Shown piece after piece: positions 41,977 to 51,008 of a stretch of 64,000 nucleotides of DNA. This DNA is from Falsihalocynthiibacter sp042445055 (GTDB lineage: Bacteria > Pseudomonadota > Alphaproteobacteria > Rhodobacterales > Rhodobacteraceae), in NCBI RefSeq assembly GCF_042445055.1, contig NZ_CP170340.1, positions 13,847 to 77,846 on the forward strand, read 5' to 3'. The notes under the pieces were generated by a model. The model did not search any database and was not told where the DNA came from. It was given only the letters and a program-made list of their open reading frames with translations. Within the stretch, counting starts at the first letter, position 1, and each line of letters opens with the position of its first letter. The position numbers and the translations under genes were made by a program.

Positions 41977-42897
41977 ATGTCACTCGACCCCGCCAACCTT
42001 AAATCCCGCATCGGTTCTGGATTGCTGTCTTTTCCTGTCACTGACTTTAAGGACGGGGAATTTGACCAGCAGAGTTATGCAAAACGCCTTGAATGGTTGG
42101 CCTCCTACCCCGCTGCGGGCCTATTCGCAGCAGGCGGCACAGGCGAGTTCTTCTCCTTGGGTTTAGATGAATACGAAACCGTCATTGAGACCGCCGTAAA
42201 GGGCACAGCAGGCAAAACACCTGTGATCGCGGGCACGGGTTACGGCACACGAATCGCATGCCAACTCGCCGAGAAAGCTGCCAACGCAGGGGCCGACGGC
42301 CTTCTTGTATTGCCCCACTATCTCACCGAGGCTCCGAATGACGGGATAGAGGCGCATCTTTCTGCGATCTGCGGCAGCACCGATTTGGGTGTGATTTATT
42401 ATGCCCGCGCCAACAGCCGCCTTGGACCAGATGCTCTTGAACGGCTCGCGGCCAAGCACGAAAACCTCATCGGATACAAAGACGGCACGGGCGATTTGCA
42501 ACAGATGGTTTCGATCGTCACCGCGCTCGAAGATCGCTTTACCTATATTGGCGGCCTGCCCACAGCCGAAATATTCGCGCAGGCCTATCTTGATCTAGGC
42601 GTCACAACTTATTCTTCTGCGGTCTTCAACTTTGTGCCAGAGCTTGCGATTACCTTCTACAACGCAATCCGCGCACGGGACGGCGCCACAATCAACAAGC
42701 TCTTGCGCGAATTCTATGTGCCGCTTGTGGCACTGCGGGACAAAAAGGCGGGGTATGCTGTCTCTATGATCAAGGCGGGCGCCGAGATCGTCGGCAAGCC
42801 CGCAGGTTCGGTGCGCACGCCTCTCTCGGACATGACGCCAGAGCACCGCGCAGAGCTTGAACGCCTCGTGCAACACGCCAAGACGCTCGTCGCCTAA
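41977..42897 (+). CDS. kdgD: 5-dehydro-4-deoxyglucarate dehydratase
   Basis: 306 residues. Starts with the family's typical SRIGSGLLSFPVTDFKDGEFD and has the Schiff-base lysine K168 in IGYKDGTGD. The Tyr of the DHDPS fold lies in GVIYYARAN. This class-I aldolase-like enzyme dehydrates and decarboxylates 5-dehydro-4-deoxy-D-glucarate to 2,5-dioxopentanoate in the oxidative hexuronate pathway, downstream of Udh and lactone opening. A true KdgD is more likely than other DHDPS members because of the N-terminal wording. The next enzyme (dioxopentanoate dehydrogenase) is not in the window. Confidence 0.85.
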   Translation: MSLDPANLKSRIGSGLLSFPVTDFKDGEFDQQSYAKRLEWLASYPAAGLFAAGGTGEFFSLGLDEYETVIETAVKGTAGKTPVIAGTGYGTRIACQLAEKAANAGADGLLVLPHYLTEAPNDGIEAHLSAICGSTDLGVIYYARANSRLGPDALERLAAKHENLIGYKDGTGDLQQMVSIVTALEDRFTYIGGLPTAEIFAQAYLDLGVTTYSSAVFNFVPELAITFYNAIRARDGATINKLLREFYVPLVALRDKKAGYAVSMIKAGAEIVGKPAGSVRTPLSDMTPEHRAELERLVQHAKTLVA

Positions 42898-42984
42898 AGG
42901 CGTGCGGTTATTCCTCCCTCGACATTAGCGCCTGTTTTTTCGTACACTTGCGCCAAGTGATCGATGTCTGAGGGAGATACCGCA

Positions 42985-43275
42985 ATGAAAGTTCTAGCCT
43001 GTATGCTTGGGGCGACGCTTGCGCTCACCGCTTGTGCCGAAATTCAGGGCGCGCGCCCTGTGACCGTCGAGGGGCAACCTGCGGACTATCGGATGAGCGA
43101 AGTTCCCGAGGGGCTTCAGGCCATCGCCGCCCCCTATCAGGATCTGACAGAAGTGCGGATCAATGACGCGGATGGCTGCTATGTCTATCGCTATGCTGGC
43201 CCCGTCGAAACGACATTCCTACCGCTTCGCACCAGAGAGGGGCGCCCGATCTGCACCCGCTCTCCTGAAGTTTAA
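42985..43275 (+). CDS. Small putative lipoprotein
   Basis: 96 residues from ATG 42985, with GAGGGAGA upstream; an in-frame ATG at 42964 adds seven residues. The signal KVLACMLGATLALTAC ends in a lipobox (LTAC) with Cys17. The mature part is short, with DADGCYVYRYAGPVETTFLPLR and two more Cys. No family recognised; probably conserved in the group. Function unknown. Confidence 0.6.
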   Translation: MKVLACMLGATLALTACAEIQGARPVTVEGQPADYRMSEVPEGLQAIAAPYQDLTEVRINDADGCYVYRYAGPVETTFLPLRTREGRPICTRSPEV

Positions 43276-43284
43276 CGGCGAAAA

Positions 43285-43950
43285 CTAGCTCCGCGCGCCG
43301 AGCGCGTCCTCTGGTGGGTAGAGGTACGCGCGCACACCCGTCGACACAAACTCATAGAGATCATTGATGTGCGGCATTGCCATCCGCACGCAACCCGAGC
43401 TTGCCCGACCGCCAATTGACGAAGGGCTTGGTGTGCCGTGGATGCGCAAATAAGTGTCGCGGCTTCCGACATAGAGATAGAACGCGCGCGACCCCAACGG
43501 ATTGGTCGGGCCGCCGTCCTGACCGTCTGCGTATTGCGCAAACAGTTGCGGATCGCGTTTGATCATCGCCGCGGTCGGCGTCCATGTGGGCCATTTTGCC
43601 TTACGGCGGATCGTGTAGGTGCCGGGCTCATAGAGGCTCCCGCGCGCAATCGCCACGCCATAGCGCATCGCCGATCCATCACTGCGGATATGGTAAATAT
43701 AGCGCGCAACCGCATCGACGTGGATATCACCGGGCGTCAGGCCCGCGTTCGCTTCAACACGTTGCGGCAAAAAACGCGGATTGAACCCCCACGGATTGGA
43801 TGTCGCTGGATCGTAATTGGGCGGCGTTACCTGTGCATCCCACATTGCCCATTTCGAAGGATCCGAAGTAGGAGCCGCCGAGAGAGCGCTTGGAATGGGT
43901 GCGGAAAATAACGCCCCAGAAGTGATCACGAAATGGCGTCTGGTCAACAT
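43285..43950 (-). CDS. L,D-transpeptidase (YkuD), Tat-like signal
   Basis: 221 residues from ATG 43950; TTG 43971 is an alternative. The start, LTRRHFVITSGALFSAPIP, has a twin-arginine-like pair before a hydrophobic run. The YkuD domain has MRYGVAIARGSLYEPG, NPLGSRAFYLYVG, RIHGT (H171) and the catalytic SSGCVRM (Cys187). It makes 3-3 crosslinks or attaches proteins to peptidoglycan. Its HGT and SGCVRM are closer to the canonical motif than those of the copy at 31793. It converges on a small lipoprotein gene. Confidence 0.85.
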   Translation of the reverse strand: MLTRRHFVITSGALFSAPIPSALSAAPTSDPSKWAMWDAQVTPPNYDPATSNPWGFNPRFLPQRVEANAGLTPGDIHVDAVARYIYHIRSDGSAMRYGVAIARGSLYEPGTYTIRRKAKWPTWTPTAAMIKRDPQLFAQYADGQDGGPTNPLGSRAFYLYVGSRDTYLRIHGTPSPSSIGGRASSGCVRMAMPHINDLYEFVSTGVRAYLYPPEDALGARS

Positions 43951-44138
43951 TTGAATACGGTCCTTGTTCAATGAACGGTTATTAATTCACTCGGCCAAGA
44001 TATATACTGTGGCTTCGGAGGTCCATTCACATGCGCATGAGCGCGTCAGATAAACTTCGAAAACACCATATTTTGTGATGGTCCGCCCCTCTTGGCACCA
44101 AAATCATAAACGAATCTGGCCACTTGCGAACTAGAACA

Positions 44139-44150
44139 CTTGTATGCAAG
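44139..44150. promoter_or_regulatory. GntR-type operator
   Basis: CTTGTATGCAAG, an almost perfect palindrome, one base from TTGTATACAA, the classic GntR/FadR-type core. It lies 30 bp before the GntR start at 44180 and covers an upstream in-frame ATG (44144), supporting the downstream start. Probably autoregulatory. Confidence 0.6.
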
Positions 44151-44179
44151 AGTACCAGAGCAAGAAAACAGGAATCATC

Positions 44180-44911
44180 ATGCCAGCCGATCATCCCGAA
44201 AAAGAGAGCGAGTCCGTCCGAACCTTGTTGGACATTGATCTGGATAAAACGCTCGATCGTTCCCGCCCCTTGGGAACGCAAATCTATGAGCAAATCAGGT
44301 TGGCGATTATTCTTGAGAAGCTAAAACCCAACGACCCCATCAGCGAAACAGAACTCAGCACCGCCTTCGGCGTGAGCCGCACCCCTGTTCGCGAGGCCTA
44401 TCAACGTTTGATCGAGGACGGGTTGCTGCGCTCCAAGGCCAAGGCGGGCACGCTCGTCGCGCCGATTGATGACGCCCGCGTGCGCGAAGGGATTATTGTA
44501 CGCCGCGCCCTAGAACGCGAAGTCGTCAAGATCATCGCGACAACCGATGTAAACCTGCGCGCGCTCGACAGTAACATCGCCCTTCAAAGCGTCGCCGTTT
44601 CCCATAACGACCACATCGAGTTTTTCCGTCAGGACGAGAATTTCCACGCCGCCCTTGCGGACCTTGCGATGCTGCCCTCTGCGTGGCGCTTGGCGCATTC
44701 GGTGAAATCCCACACAGACCGCGCGCGGATCATGCTCACGGGGAATCTTCCCAATCGGATCAACGTCGCATTCAACGAACACCTTGCCCTTGTCGATGCA
44801 CTAAAGGCCCAAGACGCCGAACTCGCGCAGGCCCTTATTAGCAAGCACATCAACTCTGCTTTCGAAGCCGTCAACGCAGACATAGAGCACGCGAAACCTA
44901 CGGAGAAATAA
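44180..44911 (+). CDS. GntR family regulator (FCD type)
   Basis: 243 residues from ATG 44180, with AGGA before it. Winged helix: LGTQIYEQIRLAIILEKLKPNDPISETELSTAFGVSRTPVREAYQRLIEDGLL. The C-terminal FCD domain has the acid- and metal-binding His in ENFHAALADLA and NEHLALVDALKAQD. First of a seven-gene plus-strand run with two oxidoreductases and a TTT transporter, whose substrate it likely senses. Its stop directly abuts the next start. Confidence 0.85.
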   Translation: MPADHPEKESESVRTLLDIDLDKTLDRSRPLGTQIYEQIRLAIILEKLKPNDPISETELSTAFGVSRTPVREAYQRLIEDGLLRSKAKAGTLVAPIDDARVREGIIVRRALEREVVKIIATTDVNLRALDSNIALQSVAVSHNDHIEFFRQDENFHAALADLAMLPSAWRLAHSVKSHTDRARIMLTGNLPNRINVAFNEHLALVDALKAQDAELAQALISKHINSAFEAVNADIEHAKPTEK

Positions 44912-45946
44912 ATGCCAAAGACGCCCGTCAAACTCGCAGTTATCGGCCTCGGGATGGCGGCCAAACCCCACCTCGCCGCGCTCAAAGAACTCGCAGGCAA
45001 AGTTGAGGTCGGCGGTGTCTTTGCCCGAAGCCCGGAAACAAGGCAGGTCGTCGCCGACACATGGGGCTGGCCCACATACGAAAGCCTCGACGATATCGCC
45101 AAGAGCGACGTCGATGGCGCCATTGTAATCACCCCGCCCCACGCGCGCGCCGAGATTGTCAAAACCCTCGCCAATGCGGGAAAAGCGATCTTGATGGAAA
45201 AACCCGTCGAACGGGATCTGGCGCGGGCAACCGAGATCGTGGAAATCTGCGAAAGTGCCAACGTCCCCCTTGGGATCGTTTTTCAAAACCGTTTCCGTGG
45301 CGGCGCGATTGCCCTTCGCGAGTTGATCGACAGCGGCAAGGCCGGCACGATCCGCAAGGTTCAGCTAAATCTGCCGTGGTGGCGCGATCAATCCTATTAC
45401 GACGAACCGGGGCGTGGAACCTATGCGGGCGATGGCGGCGGCGTTCTAATCACACAGGCCATCCACTTTATGGATCTCATGCTCAGCCTGACAGGCCCCG
45501 TTGCCAAGGTCAGCGCCCTAACGGGAACCACCGCATTTCACCAGATGGAGGCCGAGGATTTCGCCAACGCTGGAATGGTCTTCGCCAACGGTGCATTCGG
45601 CGCCCTCACGGCCACAACCGCAAGCTTCCCCGGCGCCGCCGAAACGCTCGAAATTGATTGCGACCATGCCTCTGTGCGCCTCTTGGCCGGAGAACTGACA
45701 ATCCACTGGCGCGACGGGCGCACCGAAACCATCGGCGAACTCACCAAGAGCGGCGGCGGCAGCGATCCGATGGATTTCCCATGTGACTGGCACCGCGACC
45801 TGATCGCCGATTTCGCCGCATCCCTACGCGAGGGACGCGCCCCAATGATCACAGGCCGCGAAGCCCTACGCGTCCACCGCCTTATCCAAGCGATTGAAAA
45901 ATCGGCCAAAACAGAGAAACAAGTGACCGTGGAGACTGACGAATGA
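44912..45946 (+). CDS. Gfo/Idh/MocA family oxidoreductase, first
   Basis: 344 residues. N-terminal Rossmann domain (LAVIGLGMAAKPHLAAL) and the family motif EKPVERDLARA with conserved Lys as catalytic base. The C-terminal half has GVLITQAIHFMDLMLSL, giving the His used in catalysis. NAD(P)-dependent; typical substrates are inositol, glucose or other sugars and amino-sugar acids. Forms a coupled pair with the next gene (4-bp overlap). The specific substrate is unknown. Confidence 0.85.
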   Translation: MPKTPVKLAVIGLGMAAKPHLAALKELAGKVEVGGVFARSPETRQVVADTWGWPTYESLDDIAKSDVDGAIVITPPHARAEIVKTLANAGKAILMEKPVERDLARATEIVEICESANVPLGIVFQNRFRGGAIALRELIDSGKAGTIRKVQLNLPWWRDQSYYDEPGRGTYAGDGGGVLITQAIHFMDLMLSLTGPVAKVSALTGTTAFHQMEAEDFANAGMVFANGAFGALTATTASFPGAAETLEIDCDHASVRLLAGELTIHWRDGRTETIGELTKSGGGSDPMDFPCDWHRDLIADFAASLREGRAPMITGREALRVHRLIQAIEKSAKTEKQVTVETDE

Positions 45947-46962
45947 CCCTGAAATTCGCAGCACTGGGGCTGGACCACCGCCACATCTATGGCATGGCGC
46001 AAGGGATGATCGATGTCGGATGCGAATTCGCGAGTTTCTGGAGCGAAAGAGAGCCGCAACCCTATGCGGGCTTTGTAAAACGCTTCCCCGATGTGCCGCG
46101 CGTGGATGATATTCAGCGGATACTGGAGGATGAAAGCATCCAACTCGTGCTGATTGCTTGCCCTCCGGCCGAGCGCGCGCGGCTTTCGCTCTTGGCGATG
46201 TCACACGGCAAGGACGTGATGCTCGACAAGCCCGGCTGCCTGACGCACGCCGAACTCGCCGAGATCGAAGCCAAAATCGCCGAGACAAGCCGCATCTGGT
46301 CGGTGAATTTCTCTGAGCGGTTCGAAGTCCCCGCCGTAACCCTCTCCGACAAGCTCTTGGCCGAGGGGCGCATCGGGCGCGTCGTGCATCTGATGTCCCA
46401 AGGGCCGCATCGGCTTAACGAGCAAATGCGACCAGACTGGTTCTGGAAAACCGAAGAGTACGGAGGGATTCTGGGCGATATCGGCACGCATCAAATCGAC
46501 CAGTTCCTGCACTTCTCGGGCGCAAAAACAGCCGAAATCACCCACGCAACCGTTGGTAACCTCAACACGCCACAACACCCCGACTTTCAGGATTTCGGCG
46601 AAATGAACCTCTCGTCCGGCGATGTTCAGGGCTATGTGCGGCTTGACTGGTTCACCCCCGATGCCGCACCAAACTGGGGCGATGGACGCCTTACAATCCT
46701 TGGAACCGAAGGGTTCATCGAGCTGCGCAAATATATGGATATCGGCGGCCAAGAGGGCACCGATCATGTGTTCCTTGTGAACGGCACGACCTGTGAACGC
46801 TTTGACGCCACCGATGCTGGCACCCCCTATTTCGAGCGCCTCAAGTCCGACATCGACAACCGAACAGAAACAAGCTGCCCACAGCAGCACACGCTAACCG
46901 TTATGCGGCTCGCAATTGAGGCTCAAGCCAAGGCAACACGAATTGGAAAACAGGCGAAATAA
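45943..46962 (+). CDS. Gfo/Idh/MocA family oxidoreductase, second
   Basis: 339 residues. N-terminal Rossmann-like start (KFAALGLDHRHIYGMAQGM), which is less typical of NAD binding than the first copy. DKPGCLTHAELAEIE carries the conserved Lys, and GGILGDIGTHQIDQFLHFSG the catalytic His region. Start overlaps the previous stop by 4 bp (ATGA). The two copies may act in successive steps on the same sugar or form a heteromer; sequence alone does not decide. Confidence 0.8.
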   Translation: MTLKFAALGLDHRHIYGMAQGMIDVGCEFASFWSEREPQPYAGFVKRFPDVPRVDDIQRILEDESIQLVLIACPPAERARLSLLAMSHGKDVMLDKPGCLTHAELAEIEAKIAETSRIWSVNFSERFEVPAVTLSDKLLAEGRIGRVVHLMSQGPHRLNEQMRPDWFWKTEEYGGILGDIGTHQIDQFLHFSGAKTAEITHATVGNLNTPQHPDFQDFGEMNLSSGDVQGYVRLDWFTPDAAPNWGDGRLTILGTEGFIELRKYMDIGGQEGTDHVFLVNGTTCERFDATDAGTPYFERLKSDIDNRTETSCPQQHTLTVMRLAIEAQAKATRIGKQAK

Positions 46963-46986
46963 GTAATCAAACTTTGGGAGGAAAGA

Positions 46987-47976
46987 ATGACTATCAAGAC
47001 ACTATTAATGGGCGCTATCGCATCCATGGTTGTGGCCTCGCCCGCATTGGCAGAATGGCCAGAAAAACCGTTACAACTCATCGTGCCTTGGGGCGCTGGT
47101 GGTGCAACCGATCAGGTCACGCGGGTCGTGGCGGCCGAGCTTGAGGAGGCTCTCGGTCAAAGCGTTGTCGTCATCAACCAGCCGGGCGCGTCGGGTTCCA
47201 TCGGCTCGCAGGCCGCATGGGACGCGCCGCATGACGGCTACACATGGACCGCAGGTGCCGCGAAGGACTTAGGCACATATGGCGTCACGGGCAAAATGGA
47301 CACCTCGATCAAGGATTGGGATCTCTATCTTAACTCGGCTCTGGCAAGCGTGATCGCTGTGCCCGCAAATTCCGAAATTGACAACATGGCGGAATTTGTT
47401 GAGGCCCTCAAAGCAGGTGGCCTCAAGGTTGGCACATCTGGCGTGAACTCGGCGGGGCACTCTGCGATTGAAGCACTCTCAAACGCGATCGGCGGCTCTT
47501 ATGTCCACGCGGGTTACGATGGCGGCGCGAATGCGGTGCTCTCGACGGTTTCGGGCGAAACTGACGTCACAACACAGTTGATCTCCGAGCAAATCGACAT
47601 GCTTCGCGGCGGCAAACTCAAACCAATCGCGATCCTCTCGGATGCCGCGGTGGATGTGCCGGGCGTAGGCGAAATCGCTTCGGTAACGGATACACTTTCC
47701 GATTTCCCCGTTGCGCCGATCTACTTCGGGATCTTTGGACCAGCGGATGTGCCAGAAGAAGTCAGCGACAAAATGACAGCCGTCTGGAATGACACAATCG
47801 CCAACTCGGAAGCACTCGCTGAGTATACCGAGGGCCGCGGCTCGATCATGACGGTCTTCTCGGGTGACGAAGCACAGGCCAAAGTCTGGCCTTCGATCCA
47901 GTTAAACGCGTGGCTTCTTCATGACGGTGGTCAATCCGCCGTTAGCCCCGATGAACTGGACATTCCACGTCCATAA
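46987..47976 (+). CDS. tctC: TTT transporter binding protein (TctC/Bug family)
   Basis: 329 residues with signal peptide MTIKTLLMGAIASMVVASPALA. The family core follows: WPEKPLQLIVPWGAGGATDQVTR and NQPGASGSIGSQAAWDA. The ligand-binding Bug fold binds carboxylates such as tricarboxylates or aromatic acids. GGGAGGAAAG precedes the ATG. Followed by the two membrane subunits after a hairpin. Confidence 0.85.
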   Translation: MTIKTLLMGAIASMVVASPALAEWPEKPLQLIVPWGAGGATDQVTRVVAAELEEALGQSVVVINQPGASGSIGSQAAWDAPHDGYTWTAGAAKDLGTYGVTGKMDTSIKDWDLYLNSALASVIAVPANSEIDNMAEFVEALKAGGLKVGTSGVNSAGHSAIEALSNAIGGSYVHAGYDGGANAVLSTVSGETDVTTQLISEQIDMLRGGKLKPIAILSDAAVDVPGVGEIASVTDTLSDFPVAPIYFGIFGPADVPEEVSDKMTAVWNDTIANSEALAEYTEGRGSIMTVFSGDEAQAKVWPSIQLNAWLLHDGGQSAVSPDELDIPRP

Positions 47977-47984
47977 CCTAGCGC

Positions 47985-48004
47985 GGCTGCCCTCCGGGGC
48001 AGCC
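47985..48004 (+). terminator. Hairpin between tctC and tctB
   Basis: Perfect 8-bp arms GGCTGCCC (47985-47992) and GGGCAGCC (47997-48004) with a TCCG loop, 9 bp after the tctC stop. No T run. Likely trims or stabilises the message so more binding protein is made than membrane subunits. Confidence 0.65.
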
Positions 48005-48024
48005 AAACAACCATAGGCTAAATC

Positions 48025-48534
48025 GTGACTAATAACGCACTCGACCGCATCACTGGCGTGTTCTTTATTTTCTTGGGCGGACTTGTGGCCTTGGGCGCAT
48101 GGCTCATGCCGCGCTTTGAAAATCAGGGCGCCGAAATCTATCAGGCACCGGGACTTACGCCGGGGTTTCTTGGCATCGGGCTTGCGGTTTGCGGCCTTAT
48201 CCTTGCGGTGCGTTCCGCGCGCGACGACGCCAACGATAAAACCTACTGGGAGGCCACATTCGGCAATCCTGTTCATCGCAAGCGCATCCTTGCCGCGCTC
48301 GCTTTGACGCTCTCCTATGGCGCACTTCTATTCGGAACGGTGCCCTATGTGATTGCAACATTCCTTTTCGTCTTTGCCTTTGTCGTGACGTTCGAACGGA
48401 TCTTAATCCCGCATGGCACCACGCCGAAAATACCGCTTTGGGGCTCGCTTACGATTGCTGCTGCTCTTGCCGCCGCCACCAGCTTTGGCACCTATTTCAT
48501 TTTCAAGACGCTCTTTCTCGTCCAGCTTCCGTGA
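48025..48534 (+). CDS. tctB: TTT transporter small membrane subunit
   Basis: 169 residues with four membrane helices (GVFFIFLGGLVALGAWLMP, FLGIGLAVCGLILAVRSAR, LALTLSYGALLFGTVPYVIATF, LWGSLTIAAALAAATSFGTYFIF). This is the TctB/DUF1468 fold, the small partner of TctA. Lies six bases before tctA. Confidence 0.85.
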   Translation: MTNNALDRITGVFFIFLGGLVALGAWLMPRFENQGAEIYQAPGLTPGFLGIGLAVCGLILAVRSARDDANDKTYWEATFGNPVHRKRILAALALTLSYGALLFGTVPYVIATFLFVFAFVVTFERILIPHGTTPKIPLWGSLTIAAALAAATSFGTYFIFKTLFLVQLP

Positions 48535-48540
48535 TCTGAC

Positions 48541-50031
48541 ATGCCTGATTTCCACGCGATCCTAAACGCCTTCCTCCTCGCCCTCACGCCCGAGTTCTTT
48601 ATCATCACGGTTTGGGCAACCACGCTTGGGATCATCATTGGGATGATGCCGGGGCTAACGGCCACCATGGGGCTTGCGCTATTGACGACGCTCACGTTCC
48701 AGATGGAGAGCTTTCAGGCGATAACCGCCCTGCTTGGCCTCTATGTCGGCGCGATTTATGGCGGAAGCCGCACAGCGATTATCCTGAATATGCCCGGCAC
48801 GCCCGCAAGCGCGGCGACCTCGCTTGATGGCTACCCCCTCGCAAGGCAATCGCGCGGACGCGAAGCGTTGGGGCTTGCGACCATCGGCTCACTTCTCGGC
48901 ACACTGGTTGGCGTTACGCTTTTGCTCTTCACGGCCCCTGTTCTTGCGGACTACGCGCTCAATTTCGGCTCTTACGAATTTTTCTGGCTCGCGCTTTTTG
49001 GCATTGTTGTCTCTGGCCGCCTTACGGCCCCCGATGATCCGATCAAAGGGTGGATTGCGGGGTTCCTCGGGCTTATTCTTGCGATGGTCGGACAGGAACA
49101 GGTTTTCGCGTATCCTCGTTATTCCTATGGCGTACAAGACCTTACGGGCGGCATAAGCCTTATCCCCGCAATGGTCGGCGCGTTTGGATTTGTGGAGATC
49201 CTCTCAAGCATTTCCGACTCTAAGACGCCCGAGATAGCCAAGAACAAAGGTCGCCTCCTCCCCCATGGTCGCGACATCTTAAAAAATGCGGGCACGATTG
49301 GCCGCTCGGGCGTGGCGGGCACGCTCATGGGGCTCATACCCGGCGTCGGCGAAGACATCGGCGCGTGGGTTTCCTATGCCATTGCCAAGCGCCTAAGCCG
49401 CGCTAAGGAACTCTTTGGCAAAGGGTCCACCGAAGGGCTGATCGCTGCTGAAACAGGTAACTCGGCGGCCGTTCCCGGCGCGATCATTCCCGTGCTTACC
49501 CTCGCGATTCCGGGGTCTGCGCCCTCTGCTGTTCTACTCGCGGCGCTGGTGGTGCATGGGGTTCAACCCGGCCCGCTTATTATGCTTACGAGCGCCGACA
49601 TGGTCTATGGAGTGGTAGCCGCCATTACGCTTTCGGCCATTGTGATGACTGTGGTGGGCGTGCTTTTGACGACACCGCTACTGATGATGTTGCGCATCCC
49701 GCGCGAGCGGCTCTTGCCGATCATCTTTGTGCTCTGCGTCGTTGGCTCGTTCGCCATCGCATCGCGGCCCTTTGATATCTGGACGATGCTGGCGTTCGGG
49801 GTGCTCGGATTTGTGCTGCGGCAAATGAAATTCCCGATGGCGCCGCTTGTGCTTGGGTTGGTGCTTGGGGAAATCCTCGACAAAAATTTCCGCCGAGGAT
49901 TGATACTTTCAGAAGGGTCAATCGAACCCTTCTTTACGCGCCCCGTCAGCGCCGTACTCGCATTTGCCACACTTCTGAGCATTTTCATGCTCGTGCTTCC
50001 GTGGCTAAAACGGGCACGGCGCGAGGTTTAG
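48541..50031 (+). CDS. tctA: TTT transporter large permease subunit
   Basis: 496 residues, about twelve helices. Typical motifs: GIIIGMMPGLTATMGLALL near residue 27, VGAIYGGSRTAIILNMPGTPASAAT, and the mirrored GLIPGVGEDIGAWVSYAIA with GNSAAVPGAIIPVLTLAIPGS. These are the repeated half-domain signatures of TctA. It ends directly against the convergent META gene with no gap between the two stops. Confidence 0.9.
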   Translation: MPDFHAILNAFLLALTPEFFIITVWATTLGIIIGMMPGLTATMGLALLTTLTFQMESFQAITALLGLYVGAIYGGSRTAIILNMPGTPASAATSLDGYPLARQSRGREALGLATIGSLLGTLVGVTLLLFTAPVLADYALNFGSYEFFWLALFGIVVSGRLTAPDDPIKGWIAGFLGLILAMVGQEQVFAYPRYSYGVQDLTGGISLIPAMVGAFGFVEILSSISDSKTPEIAKNKGRLLPHGRDILKNAGTIGRSGVAGTLMGLIPGVGEDIGAWVSYAIAKRLSRAKELFGKGSTEGLIAAETGNSAAVPGAIIPVLTLAIPGSAPSAVLLAALVVHGVQPGPLIMLTSADMVYGVVAAITLSAIVMTVVGVLLTTPLLMMLRIPRERLLPIIFVLCVVGSFAIASRPFDIWTMLAFGVLGFVLRQMKFPMAPLVLGLVLGEILDKNFRRGLILSEGSIEPFFTRPVSAVLAFATLLSIFMLVLPWLKRARREV

Positions 50032-50784
50032 TTACTGCGCGGGCACCATGCGTAGGACGCTTAGGCCGGCTTCGTTGGTCAGGGACATTCCGTGTTCATT
50101 GACCTCAAAGCCCGTAACCTCGCCCATTGCCGCAACGAGATCCTTCTCGAGCTTGTCGTATGGCGGGATACAGGCCTTCATCGTAGAGGCCATATTGTCG
50201 GGGAATGAGAACGTTCCCTCGCCCACTTCGGCAATGCCGACGAAGGAATTGCATCCGCTGTTCATCGAAAACTCACCATTCATCGAGAACGTCAGCGTCG
50301 GGTTTTTCTCGACAGCAAGCAAGCGACCTTTCACATCGGTCACGGTCCAGCTGCTTCCAGCAAAGGCGGGCGTGTCCGCGCTTACGTTTTGAACGGGCAT
50401 ACGATCAACCATAACCTCAACCTCGTTTGACGCATCATAGGTTAGCACCGGATAGGCCGTCGTTGAACGATACATCGCCTCGCCGTCCACTTCGATCACG
50501 GCACTGACCGTATAGCGAAAGCGTTCGTCAATCATCGCATCGTCATAGTCCAGCTCGAACTCGAACGGGACTTTGTCCATTGCATAGCGCTTGGTGGAAA
50601 TCTGTACCGAAGGGGCATCCGCACGCGAAGTATCCAACAGTTGAACGTGCAACTGGGCCTCTGGCGGAAGGGCGCGGCGCTCAAGATACGCAACCGTCCC
50701 CGTGACGCTCCCCGCGACGGCCACCGTTGTGGTCGCTGCAAAAACCGAAAGTGTAATACAAGAAGCGGCAAGGCGATTGGTCAT
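50032..50784 (-). CDS. YbaY/META domain secreted protein
   Basis: 250 residues from ATG 50784, with AAGGAAC before it; in-frame codons further upstream overlap the receptor gene. Signal peptide LAASCITLSVFAATTTVAVAG. A YbaY-like beta-barrel domain (VTGTVAYLERRALPPEAQLHVQLLDTS) fills residues 25-130. A META/HslJ domain (FAGSSWTVTDVKGR, FSMNGEFSMNSGCNSFVG) fills 145-250. META proteins are linked to heat-shock or novobiocin resistance. Divergent from the heme receptor gene, with starts 225 bp apart. Function unknown. Confidence 0.8.
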   Translation of the reverse strand: MTNRLAASCITLSVFAATTTVAVAGSVTGTVAYLERRALPPEAQLHVQLLDTSRADAPSVQISTKRYAMDKVPFEFELDYDDAMIDERFRYTVSAVIEVDGEAMYRSTTAYPVLTYDASNEVEVMVDRMPVQNVSADTPAFAGSSWTVTDVKGRLLAVEKNPTLTFSMNGEFSMNSGCNSFVGIAEVGEGTFSFPDNMASTMKACIPPYDKLEKDLVAAMGEVTGFEVNEHGMSLTNEAGLSVLRMVPAQ

Positions 50785-51008
50785 GATAGAGTTCCTTAAA
50801 TTATCGTAACACCTACAATCTAGGCGCTTTTCCCACGCTTTCAACGAATTCCACACCACGTCGGCGCAAACTCGCCGCCACGGATTAATTCGATCAAGGA
50901 AAAATTTGCGGGCAATACTTGACAAAAATAATAGGATAATGGAAAAGCCCCCTAACCCGCAAGCTCCCTTCTCGGTAGCCAGCACGAATTGGAAACCGAG
51001 GAAACGAT

